DNA from: an uncultured SAR116 cluster alpha proteobacterium
Lineage (GTDB): Bacteria > Pseudomonadota > Alphaproteobacteria > Puniceispirillales > Puniceispirillaceae
Direction of reading: 5' to 3'
Assembly: GCA_902578815.1 (NCBI GenBank)
Contig: CACHEI010000013.1
Location: 1 to 54,672 of the forward strand
DNA: 54,672 nucleotides
Made by a program: the position numbers and the translations under genes. Shown here piece by piece: positions 9,474 through 17,117 of the stretch (the stretch's first letter is position 1; each line of letters starts with the position of its first letter). The notes under the pieces were generated by a model. It had not been told where the DNA came from. It saw only the letters and a program-made list of their open reading frames with translations, and did not search any database.

Positions 9474-9800
9474 TCAATAAACTTTACCCCGAGCGGATAT
9501 CGGCCAGATCACCTCAACCTTTCCACCACGGACTCCAACATACCAGTCGTGAAGGTTACACGTGGGGTCACAATGACCAGGAACAAGCTTCAATTTCTCA
9601 TTGATGGTCAAAATACCATGAGGGTCCGAAACAACACCATGCTCATCGGAGCAATTAACGTATTCAATGTCTGTCCGTCCAAACACTAATGGCAAACCAG
9701 AGTCCATAGACTGCGCTTTTAAACCAGCATCCACCACAGCTTGGTCAGCCTTGGCGTGGCTCATCACGGAAGTGAGTATGAACAAAGCATTCTCCCATTC
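9474..9800 (-). pseudogene. C-terminal fragment of a D-threonine aldolase / DSD1-type PLP enzyme
   Basis: The translated frame carries ALFILTSVMSH, then VVDAGLKAQSMDSGLP, SDEHG, and the metal-binding C-terminal motif VPGHCDPTCNLHDWYVGVRG. This matches the last 100 or so residues of D-threonine aldolase / D-serine dehydratase-like proteins, a family that includes beta-hydroxyaspartate aldolase. The frame stays open only to a TGA at 9873-9875, so the whole N-terminal PLP barrel (about 270 residues, including the PLP lysine) is absent. A TTG at 9785 is the only start-like codon. It is best read as a truncated relic. It is convergent with glpK. Confidence 0.75.
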
Positions 9801-10104
9801 ACCCTGGTCCTTCCACTCGAAAGATGATCTGGGCTGGCAAACCGCATTGTTAACCCCAGTCCTTGGAGCACTTCAGACGGCAATGCTGAACGATAATGTT
9901 GGTGATTGCAGAGCATTGGATTTGAAAGGTCTTGAGTGGTTTAAAAAAGAGATGAAAATCCCTCGTTCTCTGAGCCCCAAACAACCACTTATGCTCGATG
10001 GAAATGTTGTTTACCTATATCTACCAAGTTCTGGTGTCAGCGGCATGATGCTGGAATACGGCATTAATCGAAAACAGGCAGAACAATGGTGGAATATGCA
10101 TTAA
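9778..10104 (+). CDS. Hypothetical protein, possibly the tail of a broken gene
   Basis: This is a 108-residue frame from the ATG at 9778 (an in-frame start at 9667 would run antisense through the aldolase fragment). I recognise no family. The second half, with V-V-Y-L-Y-L-P and a final W-W-N, reads like genuine protein, and a strong terminator follows the stop by 4 bp. The 5' end overlaps the aldolase fragment on the other strand, so the junction near 9800-9870 may be a deletion point and only the C-terminal part may be original. Confidence 0.4.
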   Translation: MNKAFSHSPWSFHSKDDLGWQTALLTPVLGALQTAMLNDNVGDCRALDLKGLEWFKKEMKIPRSLSPKQPLMLDGNVVYLYLPSSGVSGMMLEYGINRKQAEQWWNMH

Positions 10105-10108
10105 GATG

Positions 10109-10133
10109 AAAGGCCCCTTTTGGGGCCTTTTTT
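10109..10133 (+). terminator. Rho-independent terminator
   Basis: The 9-bp stem AAAGGCCCC / GGGGCCTTT has a TTTT loop and continues into a run of T. It begins 4 bp after the stop of the hypothetical gene ending at 10104. It is a strong candidate by structure, and supports that frame being, or having been, transcribed. Confidence 0.85.
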
Positions 10134-10256
10134 ACGTTATACGCTGAAGTTACTTGCTAACTGGATTTAACTATCTAATTGCCTCGTCCGTGGGGTCGGG
10201 CGTCATCATTCGTGGTCCGTGTTGCGCGGCCCGCGGGACTATGTTGGAAATTGTGC

Positions 10257-10499
10257 CTATCGCGCTTTGATCAGAGTGAAGTGATGCACGGGCCCGTCAT
10301 CAATTATTGCAAATGAGTTGATGACCCTAAAGTCAATGTTTCGTGATACGTGGACCGCGGCTGCTATTCCATTATTGGCTGACCGAACGCAATCCAAAGT
10401 GATATCATCGGTAGCTGCTATGAAGATTGGCGCGCTTTGCCTGGCCAGAGTCCCCCGGATCTGGGGCCCTGAAAAACCTGTTAATAGAGCTGGGATCAT
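10257..10499 (-). CDS. Small hypothetical protein coupled to the ICMT-like gene
   Basis: This 80-residue frame has an ATG that overlaps the TGA of the upstream methyltransferase gene as ATGA, the usual sign of translational coupling. It has an alternating strand/helix look (APIFIAA, then VRSANNGIAAAVHVSR). I recognise no family. The opposite strand is also open here, so chance is possible; the ATGA junction is the main support. Confidence 0.4.
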   Translation of the reverse strand: MIPALLTGFSGPQIRGTLARQSAPIFIAATDDITLDCVRSANNGIAAAVHVSRNIDFRVINSFAIIDDGPVHHFTLIKAR

Positions 10500-11329
10500 T
10501 TTTTTGAATCATTATCGTGATATTTTGAACCGTTCAAACATGGCAATGCATAGGGCACTTTGTTTTGGTAGGCTCTAAACCTAGCGCCATATCGTTTTTC
10601 AAAACGAGCTTCTTTCAGTTTTGGTGCCAATAGGCAGTAGGCGGTAAATACAACCGCGAGTGCTAGCTGGTCAGGCGTCCAGACTGGAACAGTCCAAAGT
10701 GTTAGGGCAAATGAAACATAGATGGGCTGACGAATTATACTGAAAAGACCCTCAGTGGGCATGTCCGGGAAAACGGGTTTTTTATCTTGAGCTAGAGACA
10801 TCCAGCCAAGAGCACCTGATTGCACCTCTGCACCCGCTTCATAGCTTGCTCTAATGAGAAGCATCCATGAAGATGCGTAAAGAACACAGATAATATAAAA
10901 GAGAAAGCCTTCTGCGCGCCACCAAACAACGCCACTTGGTGTCCACAAAGCAAAAAGAGCCAAAAGTTGAATAGACGCGAAGATTGCGTAAGACGTAGTG
11001 TTAAGGGTCTCGGCGTACCTGGATGGTGCTAAAAAATTTAGAAGCCGACTTCCTCTTTTGCTAAGTAAAATAGAGTGCATCAAGGGGAATTGAAGCACTA
11101 AAAACAAGTTTGCTGCGTATGACCAGGGTTTGGGTACTGCGCCAAAACTCTTGGTCATTCCAAAAAACATTGCAACAACCATCGCACTGACGGCGAGTGC
11201 AAATAGGGTTTGGCAAACCACTCCGTAGCTAAATGCTAATAAAATTCGTTTAGGCCCGGGTGGCATTTTGCAAAGACCCAAGGTCAATGACAACAGACGG
11301 TTAAAAGGGCTGCTTTTGTTATCTGGCAT
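10496..11329 (-). CDS. Isoprenylcysteine methyltransferase-like membrane protein
   Basis: This integral membrane protein of 277 residues has about six hydrophobic segments. The C-terminal part has the features of the ICMT / phospholipid methyltransferase superfamily: FSIIRQPIYVSF (an R-x-P-x-Y type motif) and, near the end, E-x-R-F-E-K-R-Y-G-A-R-F-R-A-Y, followed by VPYALP. Members use S-adenosylmethionine to methylate membrane-bound substrates; the substrate here is unknown. It overlaps the 80-residue gene downstream by 4 bp. NnrU-type proteins are a related alternative. Confidence 0.65.
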   Translation of the reverse strand: MPDNKSSPFNRLLSLTLGLCKMPPGPKRILLAFSYGVVCQTLFALAVSAMVVAMFFGMTKSFGAVPKPWSYAANLFLVLQFPLMHSILLSKRGSRLLNFLAPSRYAETLNTTSYAIFASIQLLALFALWTPSGVVWWRAEGFLFYIICVLYASSWMLLIRASYEAGAEVQSGALGWMSLAQDKKPVFPDMPTEGLFSIIRQPIYVSFALTLWTVPVWTPDQLALAVVFTAYCLLAPKLKEARFEKRYGARFRAYQNKVPYALPCLNGSKYHDNDSKK

Positions 11330-11404
11330 TGTACTTCTTGTTTCAAATTTTAAAGTTATAAAGCTATTGGCGAAATACCGCAGCTTCGCCCTTTGGGCTA
11401 ATCA

Positions 11405-11740
11405 TCAAGGTCTCCAACTTGACGCTTGTCGCTTTCCACGCCAAATCAGGGATTGCTGGTTCATCTGGCGAAGATCTTCCCGCCCCTCAATAATACCTTG
11501 GCAAAGCTCCACTGCACGTTGTGCTTGGTCGTTTGTTAGATGTTTGTATGCAGGGCGGCATAAGTGCTCGTACCAAACACCACCGCATAGATGATCGAGC
11601 ACGATGCGCTGAAAACAGTGATCTTCACGCACAGGCCAATCCTTCTGGTCATTCCGGGCTAATGATGGAAGAACCTCTTTTGTGAGATGCATATAGGTAG
11701 CGATCAGGGTGTCTTTTACCTCTTTTTCTGCATCTATCAC
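11405..11740 (-). CDS. Conserved small alphaproteobacterial protein
   Basis: This 111-residue soluble protein has the pattern HLTKEVLPSLAR, then HCFQRIVLDHLCGGVWYEHL-R-PAY, and a closing LNQQSLIWRGKR-like segment (here MNQQSLIWRGKR). I recall similar short proteins in many alphaproteobacterial genomes, sometimes labelled as acetyltransferases, but no GNAT fold is visible here. The invariant-looking Cys/His/Arg cluster could bind metal or nucleic acid; that is speculation. It lies 78 bp downstream of, and on the same strand as, the HGGxSTGP-motif gene. Confidence 0.6.
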   Translation of the reverse strand: MIDAEKEVKDTLIATYMHLTKEVLPSLARNDQKDWPVREDHCFQRIVLDHLCGGVWYEHLCRPAYKHLTNDQAQRAVELCQGIIEGREDLRQMNQQSLIWRGKRQASSWRP

Positions 11741-11818
11741 TGTTGTTGCCCTGAAACTTGATTTTGGTGCCCTCTATTTGGTCTCGTGCTTCAGCTGTTC
11801 AAGATACTTTGTGCAAAC

Positions 11819-12127
11819 TTAATCAATTAGCCCTGTTGCTCTCATCGATCTCTCAACACGCCGTAAGTCCGCCCATATTTGCTTTCTCGCCTCAACATGG
11901 GCGTTGGAGCGTCGTCCGTGTTTCCAATGCGCTGCAATGCAAGCTGCTTTACCCTCTGGCGTTTTTGGCCCGGTGCTGAGGCCGCCGTGCAGCCGGCATC
12001 GCGTTCTGCCAGCAATAGGGTACTTTTGGCAGGGCGTACCTGCTCTGGTTGTGGCACGGCAAATCTTGATATGGTTTTGAGGGGTATCGTTTGTTTTGAT
12101 CATGGCCCTTGCACCAGCTCCTAACAT
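11819..12127 (-). CDS. HGGxSTGP-motif protein
   Basis: This 102-residue basic protein has the pattern C-R-A-x-T-R-A-G-x-P-C-Q, then R-C-R-L-HGG-L-STGP-K-TPEG. This HGGxSTGP core is known from short proteins common on phages, plasmids and islands of proteobacteria. The Cys/His content suggests a small zinc-binding fold, possibly DNA-associated; the function is unknown. The likely start may be an internal Met (MIKTNDTP). It sits beside the integrase-linked insert at 12.5-14.4 kb, which fits a mobile origin. Confidence 0.7.
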   Translation of the reverse strand: MLGAGARAMIKTNDTPQNHIKICRATTRAGTPCQKYPIAGRTRCRLHGGLSTGPKTPEGKAACIAAHWKHGRRSNAHVEARKQIWADLRRVERSMRATGLID

Positions 12128-12475
12128 GACCGTTTATTGTTAGAATTTTTCAGACACTGTTTAGGTAAAAGGAAGTGTTTGAGCTCGCACGGGCCCCTGA
12201 AAGATTCAGCCAACGACTCTAAAACCTTCGTAGAGCTTGTGGTCGATCTCAAGGTCATGTCCATTCCAGATAGCTTCGCCATCATCTGCAAAAATGCGTT
12301 TGTCTATTACTGTCAACATCCTAGTTTTTTGTCCTTAGGCAACAAATGGAACTCTTATGAATCATTGCGTGCATAAGGCCTTTTGTAAACAAATTGTGGG
12401 ACGGAATGTGGGACGTAAATCAGTGAATATAAACTAATAACTATGTTTCAAAGGTTTATTGACGGAAGCGGAATA
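12128..12475. other. Gap with short repeats next to the insert
   Basis: There is no clear gene here. A 38-codon frame on the minus strand (12206-12319) reads like protein but is unrecognised and may be a relic. At 12397-12417 a TGTGGGACG-type word occurs twice (TTGTGGGACGG, AATGTGGGACG), close to the left direct repeat at 12476. Such words could be arm sites for a recombinase. Confidence 0.3.
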
Positions 12476-12490
12476 CCGTCCCTCCGCCAT
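12476..12490. repeat. Left direct repeat (attachment-site-like)
   Basis: CCGTCCCTCCGCCAT occurs here and again, identically, at 14432-14446. Weaker similarity (TAATAT, ATCA, TA) extends about 30 bp further on the right side of both copies. The word ends in CCGCCA, like the 3' end of many tRNA genes, a common integration target. No full tRNA is found at either copy. Confidence 0.65.
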
Positions 12491-12646
12491 TATTTTATAT
12501 TTTAATATAATCAGTATCTTAGTTTGCTAGCTGATTTTTTTTAACCAGAATGTACCCAGCGAATTTCTTACTTCACGGCACTCTTATTCCGACACCATTG
12601 TTGTCTGACTTTGAAGTCAATGCTGCGATGAATTTAAGGATTGGAC

Positions 12647-12826
12647 ATGAAAATTCTATTCATCATACCTCTTGTTCTAATGTCGGTGGTGTCATCCCCT
12701 ATTTGGGGTTTGACGATGGATGTCTTGGTTGCACGTGATGGTTTTTATTACCAGAAATTTAATTCAACTCTATTTAGGGGTGAGGTTGAGGGTATATGGT
12801 CTGGTTCTTTATGTGCTCTTTGGTAA
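12647..12826 (+). pseudogene. N-terminal fragment of a YwqK/MORN-type secreted protein
   Basis: About 59 residues: a signal peptide (KILFIIPLVLMSVVSSPIWG), then D-V-L-V-A-R-D-G-F-Y-Y-Q-K-F-N and F-R-G-E-V-E-G. This resembles the start of YwqK-family proteins (DLVxRDGxYYKKFxxxPFTG), which continue with many MORN-like repeats. Here the frame stops after one partial repeat, and no continuation was found in the next 200 bp. It is interpreted as a truncated gene. Confidence 0.5.
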
Positions 12827-13118
12827 CTGAGGGTGACTGTATGAAGCTAACCGATAAACGTGGTCTCCACATCGACGAGGATGTTCATGGTCAGAGTGCA
12901 AAAAATGATCTCTGATGTGAGAAAAGAGTACGAACTAAAAGAAGTTAAGCCTTGGCATAAATGTCAGAAGACTTAGGGTGCTTCATTATAATTTTACCGA
13001 GCCTCAATTTAATTATCCAAATCCAATAATGCCGATGTCATAAATTTCTTATTTAACTACTATACATTATCACTGAGTACGTACCTTGTGATCTTCATAT
13101 AAGCTTACAAGTCAGTTT

Positions 13119-13586
13119 TCATAATTCTTTGATAAAATAAATTCGCTCAAAACCATTGACGGTTTTCCGTTTAAATTCTGAATAACCAATTCGTTTATAC
13201 CACTCAATGTTCTCAAACATTTTTACATTAGTATATAACTGAATAGTTGATGCTGAATCAGAAACAAAGTCTTCTACCTCTTTTAAAAGTTGCGTTCCAA
13301 AGCCTTGTTTTGTCTTACTAGGGTGAACAGCAATATTTTCTAACCAATATTCATTTTTTCTTAATACGAGAATTGCATACCCCATTATCCAATTGTTATC
13401 GGTATCCTCGATAACTAAGACATAATCCTCTTTTAGGTGTTTTAAAAAATCAGCAACCATTGGTGCTGGCTTTTTTCCAATCAAATCAACATATTTTTTG
13501 TAGGCTTTTGAAGCGATTTTCTCTATCTGAAACTGGTCGAAAGGTGTCCCTTTTCTAATTTTAAACATCACGACCTTCTTTCTCAT
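13119..13586 (-). CDS. GNAT-family N-acetyltransferase
   Basis: This 155-residue cytoplasmic acetyltransferase has the acetyl-CoA motif A in IAVHPSKTKQGFGTQLLKEV (Q-x-x-G-F/x-G), preceded by the strand WLENIAVHP, and the C-terminal FENIEWYKRIGYSEFKRK segment usual in GNATs. The real start may be MFKIRKG, six codons in. Codon use is strongly AT-rich and Lys-rich (K/I/E), unlike the flanking genes, so it was probably acquired with the repeat-bounded insert. The substrate is unknown. Confidence 0.8.
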   Translation of the reverse strand: MRKKVVMFKIRKGTPFDQFQIEKIASKAYKKYVDLIGKKPAPMVADFLKHLKEDYVLVIEDTDNNWIMGYAILVLRKNEYWLENIAVHPSKTKQGFGTQLLKEVEDFVSDSASTIQLYTNVKMFENIEWYKRIGYSEFKRKTVNGFERIYFIKEL

Positions 13587-13725
13587 AATTTATTTATATC
13601 AATAGTTTATTCATTCCCATTAACTGATTTGTAACATCAATGTCTGAATTTTGATTTCATTCAAATAGACTTAAATCAATTTCTCACCCCTTTACCGACT
13701 CTCTTACATCGTAAAAAACATTTCA

Positions 13726-13965
13726 ATGACAGACCGTATGTTGCAAAGAAAAGTCACACACCAAATCAAGCTGCCTATATCACTCACGACCATTCTGGGG
13801 CTGATTGCCTTTGGGCATTTGGCTAATGTCAGGAAGCCAATCTTAAATATTGAAGAGGCATTTGCTGCTGGAGAAGTTCACAAGATTGCTTTGTGCAATA
13901 AGACTGGAGAATATTGTGCTGGCGTCACTAAAGGGCGTAACGGACATTTGATGATAAACAAATAA
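13726..13965 (+). CDS. Small hypothetical membrane protein
   Basis: This 79-residue frame has one hydrophobic segment (LPISLTTILGLIAFGHLANV), then an acidic helix and two cysteines (LCNKTGEYCAGV). I recognise no family. It lies inside the AT-rich insert, divergent from the GNAT gene. Composition supports coding, but the call is weak. Confidence 0.35.
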   Translation: MTDRMLQRKVTHQIKLPISLTTILGLIAFGHLANVRKPILNIEEAFAAGEVHKIALCNKTGEYCAGVTKGRNGHLMINK

Positions 13966-14052
13966 CTCAAAACCTGATCTGTGTAACAGGACAAGAATAT
14001 ATAACGGATATAGGGGGTATGGTCCTGCCACATCCCTGACTAACCCTTGGCA

Positions 14053-14337
14053 TTAAGACTGTTTGGTTGAGTCACATTCCTCATATTTAGCACGTAACTC
14101 AGATGTGATTGGTTGTGGGGCAAGACTTGGTTTGATTTGCAATTCAATTAGTCGTCTTTCTGCCCTCTGGAAAGCGATAGAATAATCCGCGGTCTTTAGT
14201 GTTTCTTTGTAGTTCTTTTTCCTGGGAGGCAAGTGTCGTAGTTTTGGCAACTCATGCATCCAATCTGCAAGGTGGAATTGGAGGTAATAATTGCGTCCGT
14301 TTTTAGAGATATGGCTTTTGGTGTGATGTTGGGCCAT
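14053..14337 (-). pseudogene. N-terminal fragment of a tyrosine recombinase (integrase)
   Basis: These 94 residues match the N-terminal, non-catalytic domain of alphaproteobacterial integrases: MAQHHTKSHISKNGRNYYLQF, a basic PPRKKNYKETLKTADYSIAF segment, and RAERRLIEL. The core-binding and catalytic domains (R..HxxR..Y) are absent; the frame ends in S-T-K-Q-S-stop. The start lies 95 bp from the right direct repeat. It is probably the leftover of the enzyme that inserted the element. Confidence 0.6.
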
Positions 14338-14431
14338 AAAACCAAAAATACCCAGAAAGTACCCAGTTTGACGGCCTATATTTGTTGTATATAGTTATAT
14401 TATAGATTTTACGGTGGATGACATACTTTCC

Positions 14432-14446
14432 CCGTCCCTCCGCCAT
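14432..14446. repeat. Right direct repeat (attachment-site-like)
   Basis: This is an identical copy of CCGTCCCTCCGCCAT at 12476-12490, 95 bp beyond the integrase fragment. GTACCCAG-type words occur around it (14356-14371 and 14496-14502) and also near the left copy (12553-12559), so the similarity is not limited to the 15-bp core. Confidence 0.65.
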
Positions 14447-14649
14447 AAATTTAAGTGTAATATTATCAATACTTTATCTCGATTTCAAATGTTTTGTACC
14501 CAGACTGTGACCTTTAAAAACGATTAGAGACGAGCCTTTATTTTCACTTAGTAATGCGTACGAAATATTGTCAAACGCGTAAGGATTTAGGTAAGAGAAC
14601 AAAATCACCAGATGATTTTAGCGCGCTCTGATCATCGACTTCAAAAAAG

Positions 14650-15510
14650 CTAGGCGATCCTTCCATACGCTAATAAAATCTGTGATGCTAGAGATTTAAT
14701 ATTTGCGTCAGTCCTATCAGACGTTCGCAGCACCATTCTTGTGTAGGGCAGTTCAGGAAGATCACTGCTGACGCAGATTGGATGGGTGCTGCTTAAAACT
14801 CTGCTAGCAGGTAACGCTGCAACTGCTAAATCTGCACGAACAGCGGCAAGCTGGGACTCAGATACGTTTGACAGATAACTAATTCTATACTCGATGCCAG
14901 CGCGTTTTAGAGCACCGAGTGCAGCATCCCGCCACGGACATCCTCTGGGTGCAACGGCTACCGGCAACGGGCGTTCACCAGCACGACAACTGTTTTTGTG
15001 GGTTGCCCATACCAGAGGCTGTTCGTATAGAAGTTGATCCTTATCGAGATTTGGTACGCCACCACCGGCTGTTAATATTGCAATATCCAGGCCATTTGTG
15101 GCCAACATTGCTGATAAATCTTTTGCATCACCGGCATTAATGTTTACCGTAACGCCAGGATGAACACGCGAAAACCCAGCAAGAATTTCGGGCAGTCGTG
15201 TTTCAATATTCTCCAGACACAAACCAATGCGGACTATTCCATTAATATCTGGGCTTAGCAGCGCTGCTAGCGCTGTGTCATTTGCCTCAATGATGCGATG
15301 TGCATGTGGCATCAATCTGTCGCCGCTATCTGATAGCCGCATAGCGCCTTCGGAGCGATGGAACACGGGGGCGCCTATTAGTCTCTCTAACTTTTTCATT
15401 TGCATGGATACAGCTGCAGGTGAGCGCGCAACGCGCTCTGCTGCATATTTCACCGAACCGGTTTCGGCAACTGCAACGAACGTCTTGAGTACGTCAATTT
15501 CAAGGCGCAT
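14650..15510 (-). CDS. LysR-family transcriptional regulator
   Basis: This 286-residue regulator starts at MRLEIDVLKTFVAV; an upstream start at 15543 adds 11 residues outside the family pattern. The N-terminal helix-turn-helix reads GSVKYAAERVARSPAAVSMQMKKLE, followed by the LysR substrate-binding domain (NGIVRIGLCLENI onward). It is divergent from selA with about 210 bp between, so it could regulate the selenium genes, but it may equally control something else. The effector is unknown. Confidence 0.85.
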   Translation of the reverse strand: MRLEIDVLKTFVAVAETGSVKYAAERVARSPAAVSMQMKKLERLIGAPVFHRSEGAMRLSDSGDRLMPHAHRIIEANDTALAALLSPDINGIVRIGLCLENIETRLPEILAGFSRVHPGVTVNINAGDAKDLSAMLATNGLDIAILTAGGGVPNLDKDQLLYEQPLVWATHKNSCRAGERPLPVAVAPRGCPWRDAALGALKRAGIEYRISYLSNVSESQLAAVRADLAVAALPASRVLSSTHPICVSSDLPELPYTRMVLRTSDRTDANIKSLASQILLAYGRIA

Positions 15511-15722
15511 CGCATTTGAGATCAAAGTATTTCCCACATGCAAAAATAAGCATTTCTAAATTTATATGTAAAGAAAATTAGCTTGCCGAAATATTGTAGT
15601 CTGCGACACTTTTATCATGACGCAATTTTTGAGCGTTGACCTAACACCTAAACACCAAGATCGCTTCCAATACTGAGGCATTGATTGGGCTATTTAAGCA
15701 CCGTTCATTAACGAGGTTTGAT
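15511..15722. promoter_or_regulatory. Divergent lysR / selA promoter region
   Basis: This 212-bp AT-rich stretch separates the regulator from selA. No operator could be assigned; T-N11-A type words are common in such AT-rich DNA and prove nothing. GAGG precedes the chosen selA start at 15723. Confidence 0.35.
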
Positions 15723-17117
15723 ATGACAAGAATTGATAAGCCGGAAAAAATCCCCTCAGTTCATCGTCTGTTAAATGACCCTAATGGAGTTGAGCTGGTT
15801 TGTGAATTTGGCGCGCCTCTTGTCACCCGATCAGTTAGAACCGTCCTTGCAAAGGCAAGGGCGCAAGTATTGGCAGGCACCACAATCGAATATGCCTCGC
15901 TGGTAAAAGCACTGTCAGAAAAGGTGTCGCACACGGTAACACCCTCGCTGCGACCAGTGATCAATCTAACGGGTACAGTTCTGCATACCAATCTTGGACG
16001 TGCTGCCTTACCAGAATCTGCCATCAAGGCGATGGTTGATGTCGCGCGCGGTGCCAGTAATCTGGAATTTGATTTGGAAACAGGCAAGCGCGGTGATCGT
16101 CACAAACATGCCGAAGATTTGCTTTGTTACCTTACGGGAGCAGAGGCTGCGCTTGTCGTAAATAACAATGCCGCAGCGGTGCTACTGACACTTAGTAGCT
16201 TGGCCAAACGCAAAGAAGTCCCGGTTTCCCGTGGTGAGCTGATCGAAATTGGCGGCGCTTTCCGCATGCCTGATATCATGGCGCAGGCGGGATGCAAGCT
16301 TATGGAAGTTGGCACAACAAATCGGACAAATGGCACAGATTTTGAGCTGGCAATCGGCCCAAGAACCGCGTTTTTGATGAAGGTGCATGCCAGCAATTTT
16401 GAAATTAGAGGGTTTACGAAAAGCTTATCTGAAAAAGCGCTGGCTGAGATTGCTCATCGTCATAAATTGCCGCTGGTAACAGATCTTGGCAGTGGTACCC
16501 TGATTGATCTTGAAAATCATCACTTGCCACATGAAACTACTGTTGCCGAAGCTTTGAGAGCTGGCGCGGATTTGGTAACTTTTAGCGGTGATAAACTTCT
16601 TGGCGGACCACAGGCTGGGATTGTTGCAGGACGGCGCGACCTAATCAAAAAGCTCAAACGCAACCCTTTGACGCGGGCGATGCGGCCCGATAAACTTACG
16701 TTGGCCGCTTTGGAAGCAGTGCTGAGCTTACACACCAACCCGTCTAGGCTGGCGATGGAGTCGCCAACTTTGCGCTTGCTAATGCGTGACTATGCTGACA
16801 TTGCGCAATTGGCGGCCCGCATGGCCGCTACTGTGCAAGAGCATTGCGAGGGGTTTGAGGTGATTGCTACACCCGTGCAAAGCCAGATAGGCAGTGGCGC
16901 ATTGCCAAGTGATTCGCTGGCAAGTGTAGCGCTTAAAATAACAGTGCCTGGCAAACGCAGACCAGGTAAAGCATTGATCAAATTAGCCAAAGCATTCAGG
17001 GGCCTGCCTATTCCAGTGATAGGTCGCATTACCGACGATGCATTATGGTTTGATATGAGATGTCTCGAGGATGAAGGTAGCTTTATCAAGAATCTTAAGG
17101 AGCTTACTCTCGCATGA
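15723..17117 (+). CDS. selA: L-seryl-tRNA(Sec) selenium transferase
   Basis: This PLP enzyme of 464 residues converts seryl-tRNA(Sec) to selenocysteyl-tRNA(Sec) with selenophosphate. It has the SelA N-terminal domain (SVHRLLNDP), the marker RPVINLTGTVLHTNLGRAALP, a NNNAAAV core, and the PLP lysine in TFSGDKLLGGPQAGIVAG. The start MTRIDKPEK is chosen because GAGG lies just upstream; an earlier start at 15681 adds 14 unlikely residues. It overlaps selB by ATGA. It needs selenophosphate from SelD, which is not in this window. Confidence 0.95.
   Translation: MTRIDKPEKIPSVHRLLNDPNGVELVCEFGAPLVTRSVRTVLAKARAQVLAGTTIEYASLVKALSEKVSHTVTPSLRPVINLTGTVLHTNLGRAALPESAIKAMVDVARGASNLEFDLETGKRGDRHKHAEDLLCYLTGAEAALVVNNNAAAVLLTLSSLAKRKEVPVSRGELIEIGGAFRMPDIMAQAGCKLMEVGTTNRTNGTDFELAIGPRTAFLMKVHASNFEIRGFTKSLSEKALAEIAHRHKLPLVTDLGSGTLIDLENHHLPHETTVAEALRAGADLVTFSGDKLLGGPQAGIVAGRRDLIKKLKRNPLTRAMRPDKLTLAALEAVLSLHTNPSRLAMESPTLRLLMRDYADIAQLAARMAATVQEHCEGFEVIATPVQSQIGSGALPSDSLASVALKITVPGKRRPGKALIKLAKAFRGLPIPVIGRITDDALWFDMRCLEDEGSFIKNLKELTLA

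Larger units (their letters stand above)
12491..14431. mobile_element. 2-kb AT-rich insert bounded by direct repeats
   Basis: The segment between the two 15-bp repeats is clearly more AT-rich than its surroundings. It carries a YwqK-like fragment, a GNAT gene, a small membrane protein and, next to the right repeat and pointing inward, the N-terminal part of a tyrosine-integrase-like protein. An integrase beside one repeat is the usual layout of an integrated element. Because the integrase is truncated, the element is probably a deleted, immobile relic. Confidence 0.55.

Noticed and set aside
10318..10578. 86-codon plus-strand frame opposite the ICMT-like gene end
   Set aside because: It is antisense to the coupled 80-residue frame and the end of the methyltransferase gene, with no SD; the minus-strand reading has the ATGA junction in its favour.
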